Source: an uncultured Paracoccaceae bacterium (GTDB lineage Bacteria; Pseudomonadota; Alphaproteobacteria; Rhodobacterales; Rhodobacteraceae). From it: DNA of 64,000 nucleotides. Below are positions 1-7,880 of this stretch, in pieces (within the stretch, counting starts at the first letter, position 1; each line of letters starts with the position of its first letter). Both the position numbers and the translations under genes were made by a program. Location: NCBI GenBank assembly GCA_947488605.1, contig CANKZJ010000004.1:62001-126000 (forward strand). Direction: 5' to 3'. The notes below the pieces were generated by a model that did not search any database, was not told the origin of the DNA, and saw only the letters and a program-made list of their open reading frames with translations.

Positions 1-700
1 CGGGCCAACCGGCATTGGGTGAGCGGTGAAGCGGGGCGTCTTTCAAGATACCGCGCGGATTCGGGCGGGATGTGACTGCCCAGATCAGTGCGACCGTCAG
101 CCGGGCGGGTATGAGGTTCAGCAGGTCATCGAATTTCGCCGAGGCCCAACCAAACTCTTCGTGCTTCGGGGTTCGGTATCCGATCATACTGTCAGCCGTA
201 TTTGTGATTTTGTAGATCAAAAGGCCCGGAAGGCCCGCTACTGCAAACCAAAACACAGGTGCGACAACACCGTCCGAGAGGTTCTCTGCAGCACTTTCAA
301 TGGCGGACCGGGCGACCGCTGGCGCGTCCATATCTTTCGTGTCGCGGCTTACAATCATCGCTACGCTGCGGCGGGCATCACCCAGTGATAAACGCAGCGC
401 GTCACCAACGGCCTGCACATGTTCAACCAAAGATTTTTGGGCCAGCAGAATGGCCACTACGATCACATCAAGCCAATAGCCGGGCACCAATTGGATCAAC
501 CAGCCCAACACGCCAGCGGCAATGCAGAGTTCTGCGATTGTCATGACCCCCATGAGGCGTTTGCGCGAGCCTTTGTTGAATCTCAGATCGCACCAGCCAA
601 TCAACCGGCCCATCAAAACCGCGGGATGCGGCACGCGGTTCCACAGCCACCGCGGCTCGCCGAAGATCGCGTCGAGCAACATACCAAAGACCAGCGTCAA
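1..700 (-). CDS. cobD: Adenosylcobinamide-phosphate synthase CobD/CbiB, partial (C-terminus outside window)
   Basis: Integral membrane enzyme that joins the aminopropanol phosphate arm to adenosylcobyric acid late in cobalamin synthesis. The minus-strand reading gives LVFGMLLDAIFGEPRWLW followed by HPAVLMGRLIGW, both typical of the CbiB N-terminus, and later the block AIESAAENLSDGVVAP. About 233 codons are visible and the usual length is about 310, so the gene runs off the left edge. The likely start is TTG at 700, which overlaps the cobC stop; ATG at 682 is an alternative. Its product chemistry pairs with that of the adjacent cobC. The name follows the Pseudomonas Cob scheme; the enteric name is CbiB. 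Confidence 0.9.
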   Translation of the reverse strand, partial: MTLVFGMLLDAIFGEPRWLWNRVPHPAVLMGRLIGWCDLRFNKGSRKRLMGVMTIAELCIAAGVLGWLIQLVPGYWLDVIVVAILLAQKSLVEHVQAVGDALRLSLGDARRSVAMIVSRDTKDMDAPAVARSAIESAAENLSDGVVAPVFWFAVAGLPGLLIYKITNTADSMIGYRTPKHEEFGWASAKFDDLLNLIPARLTVALIWAVTSRPNPRGILKDAPLHRSPNAGWP

Positions 701-1632
701 AGTGCTTGCTCCAACTGATCCCAACGGTCAGGTGCGGGTAAACCCAGACGAATCCAGTCAGATGCATAAGGAAAGACGCGCGACCAGATGTGATGGCGCG
801 CAAGTTGGTCTTGGGCTGCCACCGCATCTTTGACTTGGTACAGCCGAAAAAGTGTGGTGCCGCCAATTAGTTGTGCGCCGCTTGCGGTCGCCAATTTGTC
901 GAGCCGATCTGCGTCGACACTCAATCGGGTGCGCGTCTCGTCCGCCCATTGCGGATCGGCAAGCGCTTCGGCGCCGATCGCCAGAGCGGGGCCGGAAACT
1001 TGCCAGGGGCCCAAGAGTTCCACAAGTCTGGCGATGATCTCAGGATCACCAATTGCGAAGCCGAGCCGCAGTCCCGCTAGGCCCCAGAATTTGCCGAAGC
1101 TTTTCAACACGATTGTGCCGGGCCGTGCAGCAAGGTGGATCAAGGATTGATCGGGCGTGACGTCGCAAAAGCTTTCATCGATCACAGTATAGGTGGCACC
1201 CAGGTCCGCGACTTGCCAAATATGCCCGTCGGGATTGTTCGGATGCACAGCGACCAATGCGTGGCTTGGGTCTTGACCCAAGCGCCAGCCCGCTGCGGCA
1301 AAAGACGCGCCATGCTCATTATATGTGGGCCCGGGGATGCTGACCTCGCCCACCGGCAGCACGCGCGGAAGGGCTGCGATAATCGCCGACGCACCAGTGG
1401 CACCAATTATTGCGGCGTCTTGGGGAATGTTCCAAAAACTGCGCGCCAAATCATAGAGGCGCGTGAAAGCGGCTTGATCGGGCAGGGCGCTCCATGCGTC
1501 TGTGGGGAGTCGCGGCATCGGATAGGGGACGGGGTTAATACCGGTCGACAAGTCCAACCAGTCTTGTCGCGATCCACCATAGGCTGCAATCGCTGCATCC
1601 AGTCCGCCACCATGGTCGCGCTTGTTGATCAT
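697..1632 (-). CDS. cobC: Threonine-phosphate decarboxylase CobC (PLP-dependent)
   Basis: Fold-type I PLP enzyme expected to decarboxylate L-threonine-O-3-phosphate to the aminopropanol phosphate used by the adjacent CobD. The 311-residue protein opens with HGGGLDAAIAAYGG and WLDLSTGINPVPYP, which mark the cobalamin branch of the aminotransferase family. VHPNNPDGHIW is the cofactor-binding region, and the PLP lysine is in VLKSFGKFWGLAGLRLG. The start overlaps the end of the DUF1636 gene (1629-1632) and the stop overlaps the cobD start, so the three genes form a tightly coupled operon. Assignment to the cobalamin enzyme rather than histidinol-phosphate aminotransferase rests on the N-terminal motif and the context. 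Confidence 0.92.
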   Translation of the reverse strand: MINKRDHGGGLDAAIAAYGGSRQDWLDLSTGINPVPYPMPRLPTDAWSALPDQAAFTRLYDLARSFWNIPQDAAIIGATGASAIIAALPRVLPVGEVSIPGPTYNEHGASFAAAGWRLGQDPSHALVAVHPNNPDGHIWQVADLGATYTVIDESFCDVTPDQSLIHLAARPGTIVLKSFGKFWGLAGLRLGFAIGDPEIIARLVELLGPWQVSGPALAIGAEALADPQWADETRTRLSVDADRLDKLATASGAQLIGGTTLFRLYQVKDAVAAQDQLARHHIWSRVFPYASDWIRLGLPAPDRWDQLEQAL

Positions 1633-2003
1633 TCGTTGTCAGGCAATGGCGGATGGCGCGTCACAAAATGGCCTTTGATCGCTTGTGGCCATTCGCGAAA
1701 GGGAACTTGACCCGTTTCTGAACCGGCATGCCCCATTGCATATGCGACGATGCCAGTTGCAGCTTCGGCAGTCGGTTCGAATTCGCCCATTGTATAGTTA
1801 AGTTTTCCTGCCCCTTGTATCGCCACATTGCAGGCCTTCTTACATCCCATCAAGCACGATACGCGCCTTGTTTTGACGTCTTTCAAACCGCTCGCCGCGA
1901 CTTCGATCAATTCGGCCATGACCTCACCATCGGTGCGGGCCATATCACCTGCCTCCCATCCTTCACGTTTGCAGGTGTCGCAGATTGTTATCCAAGTCGT
2001 CAT
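1629..2003 (-). CDS. DUF1636 family Cys-rich protein in the cobalamin cluster
   Basis: A 124-residue soluble protein starting MTTWITICDTCKREGW. It carries a CxxC near the N-terminus and a second cysteine group, CLMGCKKAC, near residue 50, which suggests metal or iron-sulphur binding. It resembles DUF1636 proteins, which are often found beside alphaproteobacterial cobalamin genes; their role is not established. I place the start at 2003 because AGAGG lies about nine bases upstream. The in-frame ATG at 2019-2021 has a weaker ribosome-binding site. It is the first gene of the DUF1636-cobC-cobD operon. A role in cobalt or Fe-S handling is inference from the cysteines and neighbours. Confidence 0.75.
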   Translation of the reverse strand: MTTWITICDTCKREGWEAGDMARTDGEVMAELIEVAASGLKDVKTRRVSCLMGCKKACNVAIQGAGKLNYTMGEFEPTAEAATGIVAYAMGHAGSETGQVPFREWPQAIKGHFVTRHPPLPDNE

Positions 2004-2201
2004 ACGCGGTTTGCCTCTCATTTCATCACGTCCTTCAAGCGGATTCTTGCCATTTGTTCAAGGTTCCGTGTGCGAGCCTGCACTTTGGTACAGGGCGCTG
2101 TCGCGGTTAACACTCTGTTAAGGAATTCGGCACAGTGGTTTTCATAGCGGTTAAGAAATCGTTGTTTGTTATCAGTGAAAAATCAGTATCCCGGAGCAGT
2201 T

Positions 2202-2600
2202 ATGCGCGCATTAATCATCCAAACCAATACCAACCTCGGCACTTTGTGGAAACGTCATCTAGAGCGGCTTGATGTCGCCGTTTCGCTCGTACAGACCGGC
2301 GAAGACGCGCGCGACCTTATTTTGTCGACGCAATTTGATGTTATTGTACTTGATCTTGTGCTCTCGGAGGGGAGTGCGCTTGCGGTGGCTGATTTGGCGC
2401 GTTTTCGCCAGCCTGACGCGAACGTGGTGTTTGTTACAGACACCACGTTCTTTTCGGACGGATCGATCTTTTGCCATTCCGCCAATGCCCGCGCGCTCAT
2501 CAAGACCGCGACACCACCGCAGGACCTTGCAGCGATTGTCTATCACTATGGTACTAATTGCCCCGCCCATGCGGTGCATCATAGTCCATCACAGGGTTAA
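2202..2600 (+). CDS. Stand-alone receiver-like protein lacking the acidic pocket
   Basis: A 132-residue protein with the outline of a CheY-type receiver and no output domain. The phospho-acceptor position is kept (D51 in FDVIVLDLVL), as are the switch threonine (T79 in VVFVTD) and a lysine at K101. The usual acidic pair after beta-strand 1 is missing: the segment reads LIIQTNTN. Mg2+-dependent phosphorylation is therefore doubtful. GGAG about six bases upstream supports the ATG at 2202. The gene is divergent from the DUF1636-cobC-cobD operon. Its last 47 bases overlap the convergent glutathionyl-hydroquinone reductase gene. Confidence 0.65.
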   Translation: MRALIIQTNTNLGTLWKRHLERLDVAVSLVQTGEDARDLILSTQFDVIVLDLVLSEGSALAVADLARFRQPDANVVFVTDTTFFSDGSIFCHSANARALIKTATPPQDLAAIVYHYGTNCPAHAVHHSPSQG

Positions 2601-3531
2601 TCGGCACGATCCGGTGCGGATTGATGGTCTCGTGGCTGTAATGATAGTGGCGCACAATGTGGTGCATATTCACCGTCTCTGCGATGCCGGGCAGTTGGTA
2701 GAGTTCGCGCATAAAACCCGTGAGATTAGGATAATCGGCAATACGTTTGCGGTTACACTTAAAGTGTAGGTGATAAACCGGATCAAACCGGACCAACGTT
2801 GTCCAAAGCCGCCAATCGGCTTCGGTCAACCGATCACCCATAAGGTAGCGGTTGTCGCCCAAGCGCTCTTCGAGCCAATCCAGTGTCTCGAAAAGGGGGA
2901 CAACGGCTTTGTCATAGGCTTCTTGGGTGGTCGCGAACCCGGATTTGTAGACGCCATTGTTGAGCGTGTCGTAAATGCGATCATTCACTGGCGCGATGGC
3001 ATCACGCATGTCTTCGGGCCAGTAATCATCCGTATTTCCGGTGATCCCGTTGAATGCCGTATTAAACATGCGGATGATTTCGGAACTCTCGTTCGACACG
3101 ATTGTTGCGCGTTGTTTGTCCCACAGGATTGGTACTGTGACCCGGCCCGACATATCTGGCACGGCTTTTGTGTAAATGTCGCGGGCGTAAGGCAGATCAA
3201 AGAGCGTGTCGCCGGTTGCACCATGCGCGTCTTTTTCAAACGTCCAACCCTCGGACAGCATATCGGGATGCACCGCTGAGATGCTGATGTGATCTGTCAG
3301 ATCTTTCAATTGGCGAAAGATCAGTGCGCGATGCGCCCAAGGGCAAGCGTACGAAACATACATATGATAACGACCACTTTCCGCTTTGAAGCCATCCTCG
3401 CCAGACGGACCTGCGGACCCATCTGCCGTGATCCAATTGCGGAACTTGGCGTCATTGCGCACGAAGGCGCCACCAGTTTTCTTGGTTTCATACCAAACGT
3501 CATGCCAAACGCCGTCTACCAGTTGTCCCAT
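2554..3531 (-). CDS. Glutathionyl-hydroquinone reductase (YqjG/Ecm4-type GST)
   Basis: A cytosolic enzyme expected to remove glutathione from glutathionyl-hydroquinones. The 325-residue length is typical of the xi-class GST family (YqjG, PcpF, Ecm4). The thioredoxin-like domain has the catalytic motif YVSYACPWAHRALIF near residue 60. RVTVPILWDKQRATIVSNESSEIIRMF follows as the glutathione-binding edge, and an all-helical C-terminal domain completes the protein. It starts MGQLVDGVWHDVWYETKKTGG, as in the family. It is monocistronic, and its 3' end overlaps the receiver-like gene by 47 bases. Confidence 0.9.
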   Translation of the reverse strand: MGQLVDGVWHDVWYETKKTGGAFVRNDAKFRNWITADGSAGPSGEDGFKAESGRYHMYVSYACPWAHRALIFRQLKDLTDHISISAVHPDMLSEGWTFEKDAHGATGDTLFDLPYARDIYTKAVPDMSGRVTVPILWDKQRATIVSNESSEIIRMFNTAFNGITGNTDDYWPEDMRDAIAPVNDRIYDTLNNGVYKSGFATTQEAYDKAVVPLFETLDWLEERLGDNRYLMGDRLTEADWRLWTTLVRFDPVYHLHFKCNRKRIADYPNLTGFMRELYQLPGIAETVNMHHIVRHYHYSHETINPHRIVPINPVMDYDAPHGRGN

Positions 3532-3859
3532 TGTGCCGATCCTCTAATAAGTCTCGAGAGCAGATAGCTTGTTTGCGCTCGTCAACCAATCGCCGGAAAA
3601 GCGCATGGATGGTGCAGGAATGCACATGAGGTATCTCGCTGCGAATATGAGCCGTTCGTTTGACGCCAGATTACGGCATTGCGTCGTTTATGCGTTTGCT
3701 CTGTGCGGACGCGCTGACTATACCCCAATCAGACGAAGCCCTTACGGGGGCCAGAGCGGTTGGAGATGATATGGTTGACCCAACACGGGGACCAGAACAT
3801 CACGTCGTCAAATCCGGTGTAGCCGGACCTCTGGCTGTGTTTTGAAACGGAGGACCCAA
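3532..3859. other. Divergent intergenic region, no gene recognised
   Basis: A 328-base gap between the divergent hydroquinone reductase and DUF6732-cbiX genes. Two short plus-strand ORFs (60-66 codons, at 3569 and 3660) have no recognisable motifs and no good ribosome-binding site, so I do not call them. I looked for a cobalamin riboswitch because a corrin operon starts at 3860. No convincing B12 box or core was found. Confidence 0.5.
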
Positions 3860-4075
3860 ATGCGCGGATTTCTGATACTTGTACTTTTCATGGCGGGAAC
3901 GTCTGCCAACGCACATCCTGGCCATTGGGCTGATGTGGCGGGCCATGATCATTGGGTCGCAGGTGCCGCCATCGGGCTTGCAGGTTTAGCCGCTATTTGG
4001 GGCGCGCTGAAGGGCAAAAAGGCCAAACAAGACAGCGAAGAAGAGCCGGAAGAGTTGGAAGAGGAAACAGCATGA
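3860..4075 (+). CDS. Small DUF6732-like membrane protein ahead of cbiX
   Basis: A 71-residue protein. It has an N-terminal signal or anchor segment (MRGFLILVLFMAGTSANA), a His-containing stretch (HPGHWADVAGHDHW), a second hydrophobic segment (GAAIGLAGLAAIWGAL) and a Lys/Glu-rich tail. GGAGG about seven bases before the ATG at 3860 fixes the start. The stop overlaps the cbiX start as ATGA, so translation is coupled. The His residues and the coupling suggest a role in cobalt or nickel handling at the membrane; this is inference. I recall the family as DUF6732 but could not check it. Confidence 0.6.
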   Translation: MRGFLILVLFMAGTSANAHPGHWADVAGHDHWVAGAAIGLAGLAAIWGALKGKKAKQDSEEEPEELEEETA

Positions 4076-5268
4076 AAACGGGTGTTATGATTTGCGGTCA
4101 CGGATCGCGTAGCCAATCTGCTGTTGATGAATTTGCGACCCTTGCTGACAAATTGCCAGCCTATCTGCCGCCCGACTGGATGACGGATTATGGATATTTA
4201 GAATTTGCCAATCCGGTCATTCGGGATGGTCTTGATAAACTGCGCGATGCTGGTTGCGAACGCATTTTGGCGGTCCCCGGCATGCTTTTTGCAGCGATGC
4301 ATGCCAAGAATGACATTCCAACGGTACTGAACACCTATGCCGCCAAACATGGCATGACGGTGCAATACGGCCGTGAACTTGGCGTTGATCCCAAGATGAT
4401 TGAAGCTGCAGCTGGGCGTATTCAAGCCGCTGTTGATGATGCCAACGCAGCGCATGGTGACATGCCCCTGACCGAGACGTGCCTTGTCGTGATCGGGCGC
4501 GGTGCGTCAGACCCCGATGCCAACGGTAACGTCGCCAAGATTGCGCGCATGCTGCAAGAAGGCATGGGTTTTGGATGGTGTGAAGTCGGCTATTCTGGCG
4601 TGACCTTCCCACTGGTAGAGCCGTGCCTGCAACACGTGGCGCGACTGCCATACAAACGCGTTATTGTGTTTCCGTACTTCCTGTTTTCCGGCATCTTGAT
4701 TGACCGGATTTACGGTTTCACGGATCAAGTGGCCGCTGAATACCCAGACATCCAATTCGTAAAAGCAGGATACCTCGGTGATCATCCTAAAGTGCTGGAA
4801 ACCTTTGCTGAACGGGTGATGGAACAAGACAGTGACACACCGCCGCCCAACTGCGGGATTTGTGGGTATCGCAGTCAGGTTCTCGCACTTGAGGATGGCA
4901 AAACCAGCCAGATCAGCGTGGAGGATCGCAAACATCCTGCCTTTGGTGCCGTGCCGCCGCCCACGTGTGTCTTGTGCAAATACCGCACGCAGGTGCTTGG
5001 GTTTGAGGGCGAGGTTGGTGCCGTGCAGGAAAGCCACCACCACCATGTCGAAGGCCAAGGCGCAAATGCGCCGGGATCGAATGTGGCTGATTGCGCGCTG
5101 TGCGATACGTTCTGCACCGGCATGTGCCGTCTCGAAGCGCAAACGCACCACCATCATCACCACGACCACGATCATGATCACCACCATGACCATGATCATC
5201 ATCATGCTGTTTATCCGCATGCAAAACACCCGCATGGTCCAGAAAGCGCGCGAACGACGAAAACCTAG
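4072..5268 (+). CDS. cbiX: Long-form sirohydrochlorin cobaltochelatase CbiX with Cys clusters and His-rich tail
   Basis: A class II chelatase expected to insert cobalt into sirohydrochlorin, the metal-first entry to corrin synthesis. The 398 residues start MKTGVMICGHGSRSQSAVDEF, with H10 in the chelatase HGSR motif. Two tandem CbiX-like halves occupy roughly residues 1-250. Three cysteine clusters follow: NCGICGYRSQVL near 260, TCVLCKYRTQVLG near 300, and CALCDTFCTGMC near 341-352. A His/Asp-rich metal-binding tail covers about 360-393. Long CbiX proteins of Bacillus carry an Fe-S centre, so the cysteines may do the same here. I place the start at 4072, coupled to DUF6732, not at the upstream in-frame codon. 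Confidence 0.9.
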   Translation: MKTGVMICGHGSRSQSAVDEFATLADKLPAYLPPDWMTDYGYLEFANPVIRDGLDKLRDAGCERILAVPGMLFAAMHAKNDIPTVLNTYAAKHGMTVQYGRELGVDPKMIEAAAGRIQAAVDDANAAHGDMPLTETCLVVIGRGASDPDANGNVAKIARMLQEGMGFGWCEVGYSGVTFPLVEPCLQHVARLPYKRVIVFPYFLFSGILIDRIYGFTDQVAAEYPDIQFVKAGYLGDHPKVLETFAERVMEQDSDTPPPNCGICGYRSQVLALEDGKTSQISVEDRKHPAFGAVPPPTCVLCKYRTQVLGFEGEVGAVQESHHHHVEGQGANAPGSNVADCALCDTFCTGMCRLEAQTHHHHHHDHDHDHHHDHDHHHAVYPHAKHPHGPESARTTKT

Positions 5269-5324
5269 AGACGCCGCCGCTGTTTTGTAAGATAGACAGT
5301 CAGACCTTTGATGAAAGCCTCGCC

Positions 5325-5960
5325 TTGCGACCTTATGTGACCGACCCACAAGCGATCTATGCGCAGAGCTTTGCCACTGTGCGCGCCGAGGCACGTCTGG
5401 AGCGTTTTGCCCCGGTGATGCATCCGCTGATTACGCGGTTGATCCATTCATGCGGGATGGTCGAAATTGCTGACAGGTTGGCATTTTCGGCTAATGCAGC
5501 TGTGGCAGGGCATGCGGCGCTTAAAGCGGGCGCGCCGATCTTATGTGACTGTGAGATGGTTGGTGCCGGTATTATCCGCCGTTATCTGCCGTCAAAAAAC
5601 GACGTTATTGTCACGCTGAATGACCCATCGGTGCCTGACTTGGCCAAGCGCATTGGCAATACGCGGTCCGCGGCCGCCATTGAGTTGTGGCAAGACCATA
5701 TCGAAGGCGCCGTTGTGGCCATCGGCAATGCGCCAACGGCCCTTTTTCATCTGCTCGAAATGCTCGATGCGGGGTGGCCAAAACCAGCGGTGATCTTGGG
5801 CTTTCCCGTTGGTTTTGTCGGTGCCGCAGAAAGCAAAGCAGAGCTCGCAAATGATCCACGCGGGTGCGACTTTGTCGCCTTACGTGGCAGGCGCGGTGGG
5901 TCTGCGATGGCCTCGGCTGCCGTGAATGCTTTGGCTGCTGGGTTGCCCGAAGATGTCTGA
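5325..5960 (+). CDS. cobH: Precorrin-8X methylmutase CobH/CbiC
   Basis: Catalyses the C11-to-C12 methyl shift that turns precorrin-8X into hydrogenobyrinic acid, or the cobalt form of that reaction. The 211 residues contain the active-site region LITRLIHSCGMVEIADRL with the catalytic His, CDCEMVGAGI, and GNAPTALFHLLEML, followed by PVGFVGAAESK near the C-terminus. I use TTG at 5325 because the family N-terminus (YVTDPQAIYAQSFATVRAE) follows directly. No ATG lies in frame upstream without leaving the family boundary. The 3' end overlaps cobL by eight bases. Confidence 0.92.
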   Translation: MRPYVTDPQAIYAQSFATVRAEARLERFAPVMHPLITRLIHSCGMVEIADRLAFSANAAVAGHAALKAGAPILCDCEMVGAGIIRRYLPSKNDVIVTLNDPSVPDLAKRIGNTRSAAAIELWQDHIEGAVVAIGNAPTALFHLLEMLDAGWPKPAVILGFPVGFVGAAESKAELANDPRGCDFVALRGRRGGSAMASAAVNALAAGLPEDV

Positions 5961-7155
5961 TCCTTGGCTGCATATCGTTGGTATTGGCGAAGACGGCATG
6001 GACGGTCTTGTGCCAGCGACGCGTGCCGTTGTTGAAGCGGCAGAGGTGATCATCGGCGGCGATCGGCACCATACATTGACGCAGAATGTCGCGGCAGAGC
6101 GTATGGCTTGGCCGCATCCGTTTGATGCGTTGATTACCACGATTGAAGATTTGCGTGGTCGCCGGGTGGTGATCCTTGCGACGGGCGACCCGCTTTGGTT
6201 TTCCGTAGGTGCACGCATCGGTCGTGCGATTGATCCAGCCGAGATTGTCTATCATCCGCAATTGTCAGCCTTCCAACTGGCCGCAGCGCGCATGGGGTGG
6301 TCTCTGCCCGATGTTGAAACGCTGACTGTGCATGGACGTCCGGTCGAGCAGATGATTGCCTTTATTCAGCCCGATGCGCGTTTGCTTGTCTTGACGACAG
6401 GCGCAGAAACACCCGGGCAGATCGCTGAGTTCCTGACTGCGCGTGGGTTTGGTGGGTCCAAAATGTCCGTGCTCGCTGCGATGGGTGGCAAAGACGAGGC
6501 GCGCTTTGATGGCGTTGCCGAAACTTGGGATCATGAGGTGCCGGCATTCAACACGCTTGCCGTTGAATGCAATGCAGCACCTGATGCGGCGTTGTTGCCA
6601 CGTGTGCCGGGGCTGGCCGATAATCTGTTTCAATCTGACGGGACCATGACCAAGCAAGAGGTGCGTGCCGCGACCGTTGCAAAGCTGATGCCAATGCGCG
6701 GCGCGCTGTTATGGGATATCGGCACCGGGTGTGGGTCCGTTGCAATCGAATGGATGCGCGCGGCCCGTTATGCCCGTGCCATCGGGATTGAACCACGTGC
6801 AGACAGACGGGCGATGGCAGCTGCAAATGCGCTCGCACTTGGTGTGCCGAAACTTGAACTGGTGGACGGCACGGTACCTGACGCATTGGTGGATTTGGCC
6901 GCACCCGACGCGATCTTTATTGGTGGCGGATTGAGCCGCGCGACGTTTGAGGCCGCTTGGAGCGCTTTGCGTCCCTTGGGTCGTATGGTTGCCAACGCGG
7001 TTACGCTTGAAAGCGAGGCGGAATTGATTGCATTGCACAAGGCCTATGGCGGTGATCTGGTCAAGCTTTCAATCCATCGCGCGGAACCTGTTGGGCGTTT
7101 GACGGGCTGGCGTCCTTTGATGCCTGTCACCCAGTGGAGCCTTGTGAAGAGATGA
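5953..7155 (+). CDS. cobL: Bifunctional precorrin-6Y C5,15-methyltransferase (decarboxylating) CobL (CbiE-CbiT)
   Basis: Adds methyl groups at C5 and C15 and decarboxylates the acetate at C12. The 400-residue protein has the two-domain CobL layout. Residues about 1-200 are a tetrapyrrole methylase (CbiE), with HIVGIGEDGMDGL at the start and ILATGDPLWFSVGARI. Residues about 220-400 are a Rossmann methyltransferase (CbiT), with GALLWDIGTGCGSVAIEW and AIGIEPRADRRAMAAANA. The ATG at 5953 lies inside cobH, and the stop overlaps cobI as ATGA. It is part of the uninterrupted cbiX-to-cobM operon. Confidence 0.94.
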   Translation: MSDPWLHIVGIGEDGMDGLVPATRAVVEAAEVIIGGDRHHTLTQNVAAERMAWPHPFDALITTIEDLRGRRVVILATGDPLWFSVGARIGRAIDPAEIVYHPQLSAFQLAAARMGWSLPDVETLTVHGRPVEQMIAFIQPDARLLVLTTGAETPGQIAEFLTARGFGGSKMSVLAAMGGKDEARFDGVAETWDHEVPAFNTLAVECNAAPDAALLPRVPGLADNLFQSDGTMTKQEVRAATVAKLMPMRGALLWDIGTGCGSVAIEWMRAARYARAIGIEPRADRRAMAAANALALGVPKLELVDGTVPDALVDLAAPDAIFIGGGLSRATFEAAWSALRPLGRMVANAVTLESEAELIALHKAYGGDLVKLSIHRAEPVGRLTGWRPLMPVTQWSLVKR

Positions 7156-7880
7156 CGCAGATCCCGTCTGATCAATCACAAAAGGGCGTGCTTTATGGTG
7201 TGGGTTTGGGGCCAGGGGCGCCAGACTTGATGACACTTCGTGCCGCCCGGCTGATAGAGACCGCATCGGTGATCGCGTATCCGACACTCGCAGGCGCTGC
7301 GAGTTTTGCGCGCGCCATTGCAGCGGATTTGATTCCGACGCGTGCCCGCCAGATCGTGATGGATGTGCCAATGACGGTTGAGAGAGCCCCAGCGCAGGAC
7401 GCCTATGACAAAGGTGCCGCCGAGATTGCCGCCGCTTTGAATGCTGGCGATGATGTTGTCTGTCTGTGCGAGGGCGATCCGTTCTTTTATGGCTCTTTCA
7501 TGTATCTATTTGCGCGCCTATCCAACCGATACCGCGTCGAAGTCGTGCCGGGTGTGACGTCAGTGACCGCCTGTGCCGCGCGTGCTGGCATGCCGCTTGC
7601 GGCCCGCAACGAGCGGCTGACGGTGTTGCCAGGGCCCTTGCCCGAGGCAGAGCTACGCAGCCGTATTGATGGTGCCGAAAGTGTCGTAATCATGAAGGTC
7701 GGGCGGCATTTGGCCAAAATACGCAGCGTGATCGCAGACCTTGGGCTGACCGGGTCTGCCGTTTACGTTGAACGTGCGACCCTACCTGAAGAAGTGGTTT
7801 TGCCACTGGCTGATGCGCCCGAAAAAGCACCCTATTTTTCCATGATTTTGTTGACGAAAGGGGCCGATCCTTGGCTTTGA
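7152..7880 (+). CDS. cobI: Precorrin-2 C20-methyltransferase CobI/CbiL
   Basis: S-adenosylmethionine-dependent methylase acting at C20 of precorrin-2 or its cobalt form. The 242-residue protein has the tetrapyrrole methylase signatures GVLYGVGLGPGAPDLMTLRA near residue 15, CEGDPFFYGSFMYLFARL in the middle, and VVPGVTSVTACAARAGMPL. The ATG at 7152 overlaps the cobL stop, with GAAGAG just upstream; an in-frame ATG at 7134 is less likely. The 3' end overlaps the cbiG-cobJ fusion by ten bases. Confidence 0.93.
   Translation: MTQIPSDQSQKGVLYGVGLGPGAPDLMTLRAARLIETASVIAYPTLAGAASFARAIAADLIPTRARQIVMDVPMTVERAPAQDAYDKGAAEIAAALNAGDDVVCLCEGDPFFYGSFMYLFARLSNRYRVEVVPGVTSVTACAARAGMPLAARNERLTVLPGPLPEAELRSRIDGAESVVIMKVGRHLAKIRSVIADLGLTGSAVYVERATLPEEVVLPLADAPEKAPYFSMILLTKGADPWL

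Noticed and set aside
2004..2201. Possible cobalamin riboswitch upstream of DUF1636-cobC-cobD (a CCACTGTG string on the minus strand)
   Set aside because: The rest of the core and the downstream B12 box are missing, so the string is probably chance.
3569..3845. Short plus-strand ORFs before DUF6732
   Set aside because: No recognisable motif or initiation site, and they occupy a divergent promoter region.
3532..3859. Possible cobalamin riboswitch upstream of the DUF6732-cbiX operon
   Set aside because: No B12 box or conserved core could be aligned by eye; only scattered GC-rich stems.
4507..5394. Long minus-strand ORF opposite cbiX
   Set aside because: Shadow of the His/Asp-rich cbiX coding sequence; no domain, and the plus-strand gene is certain.
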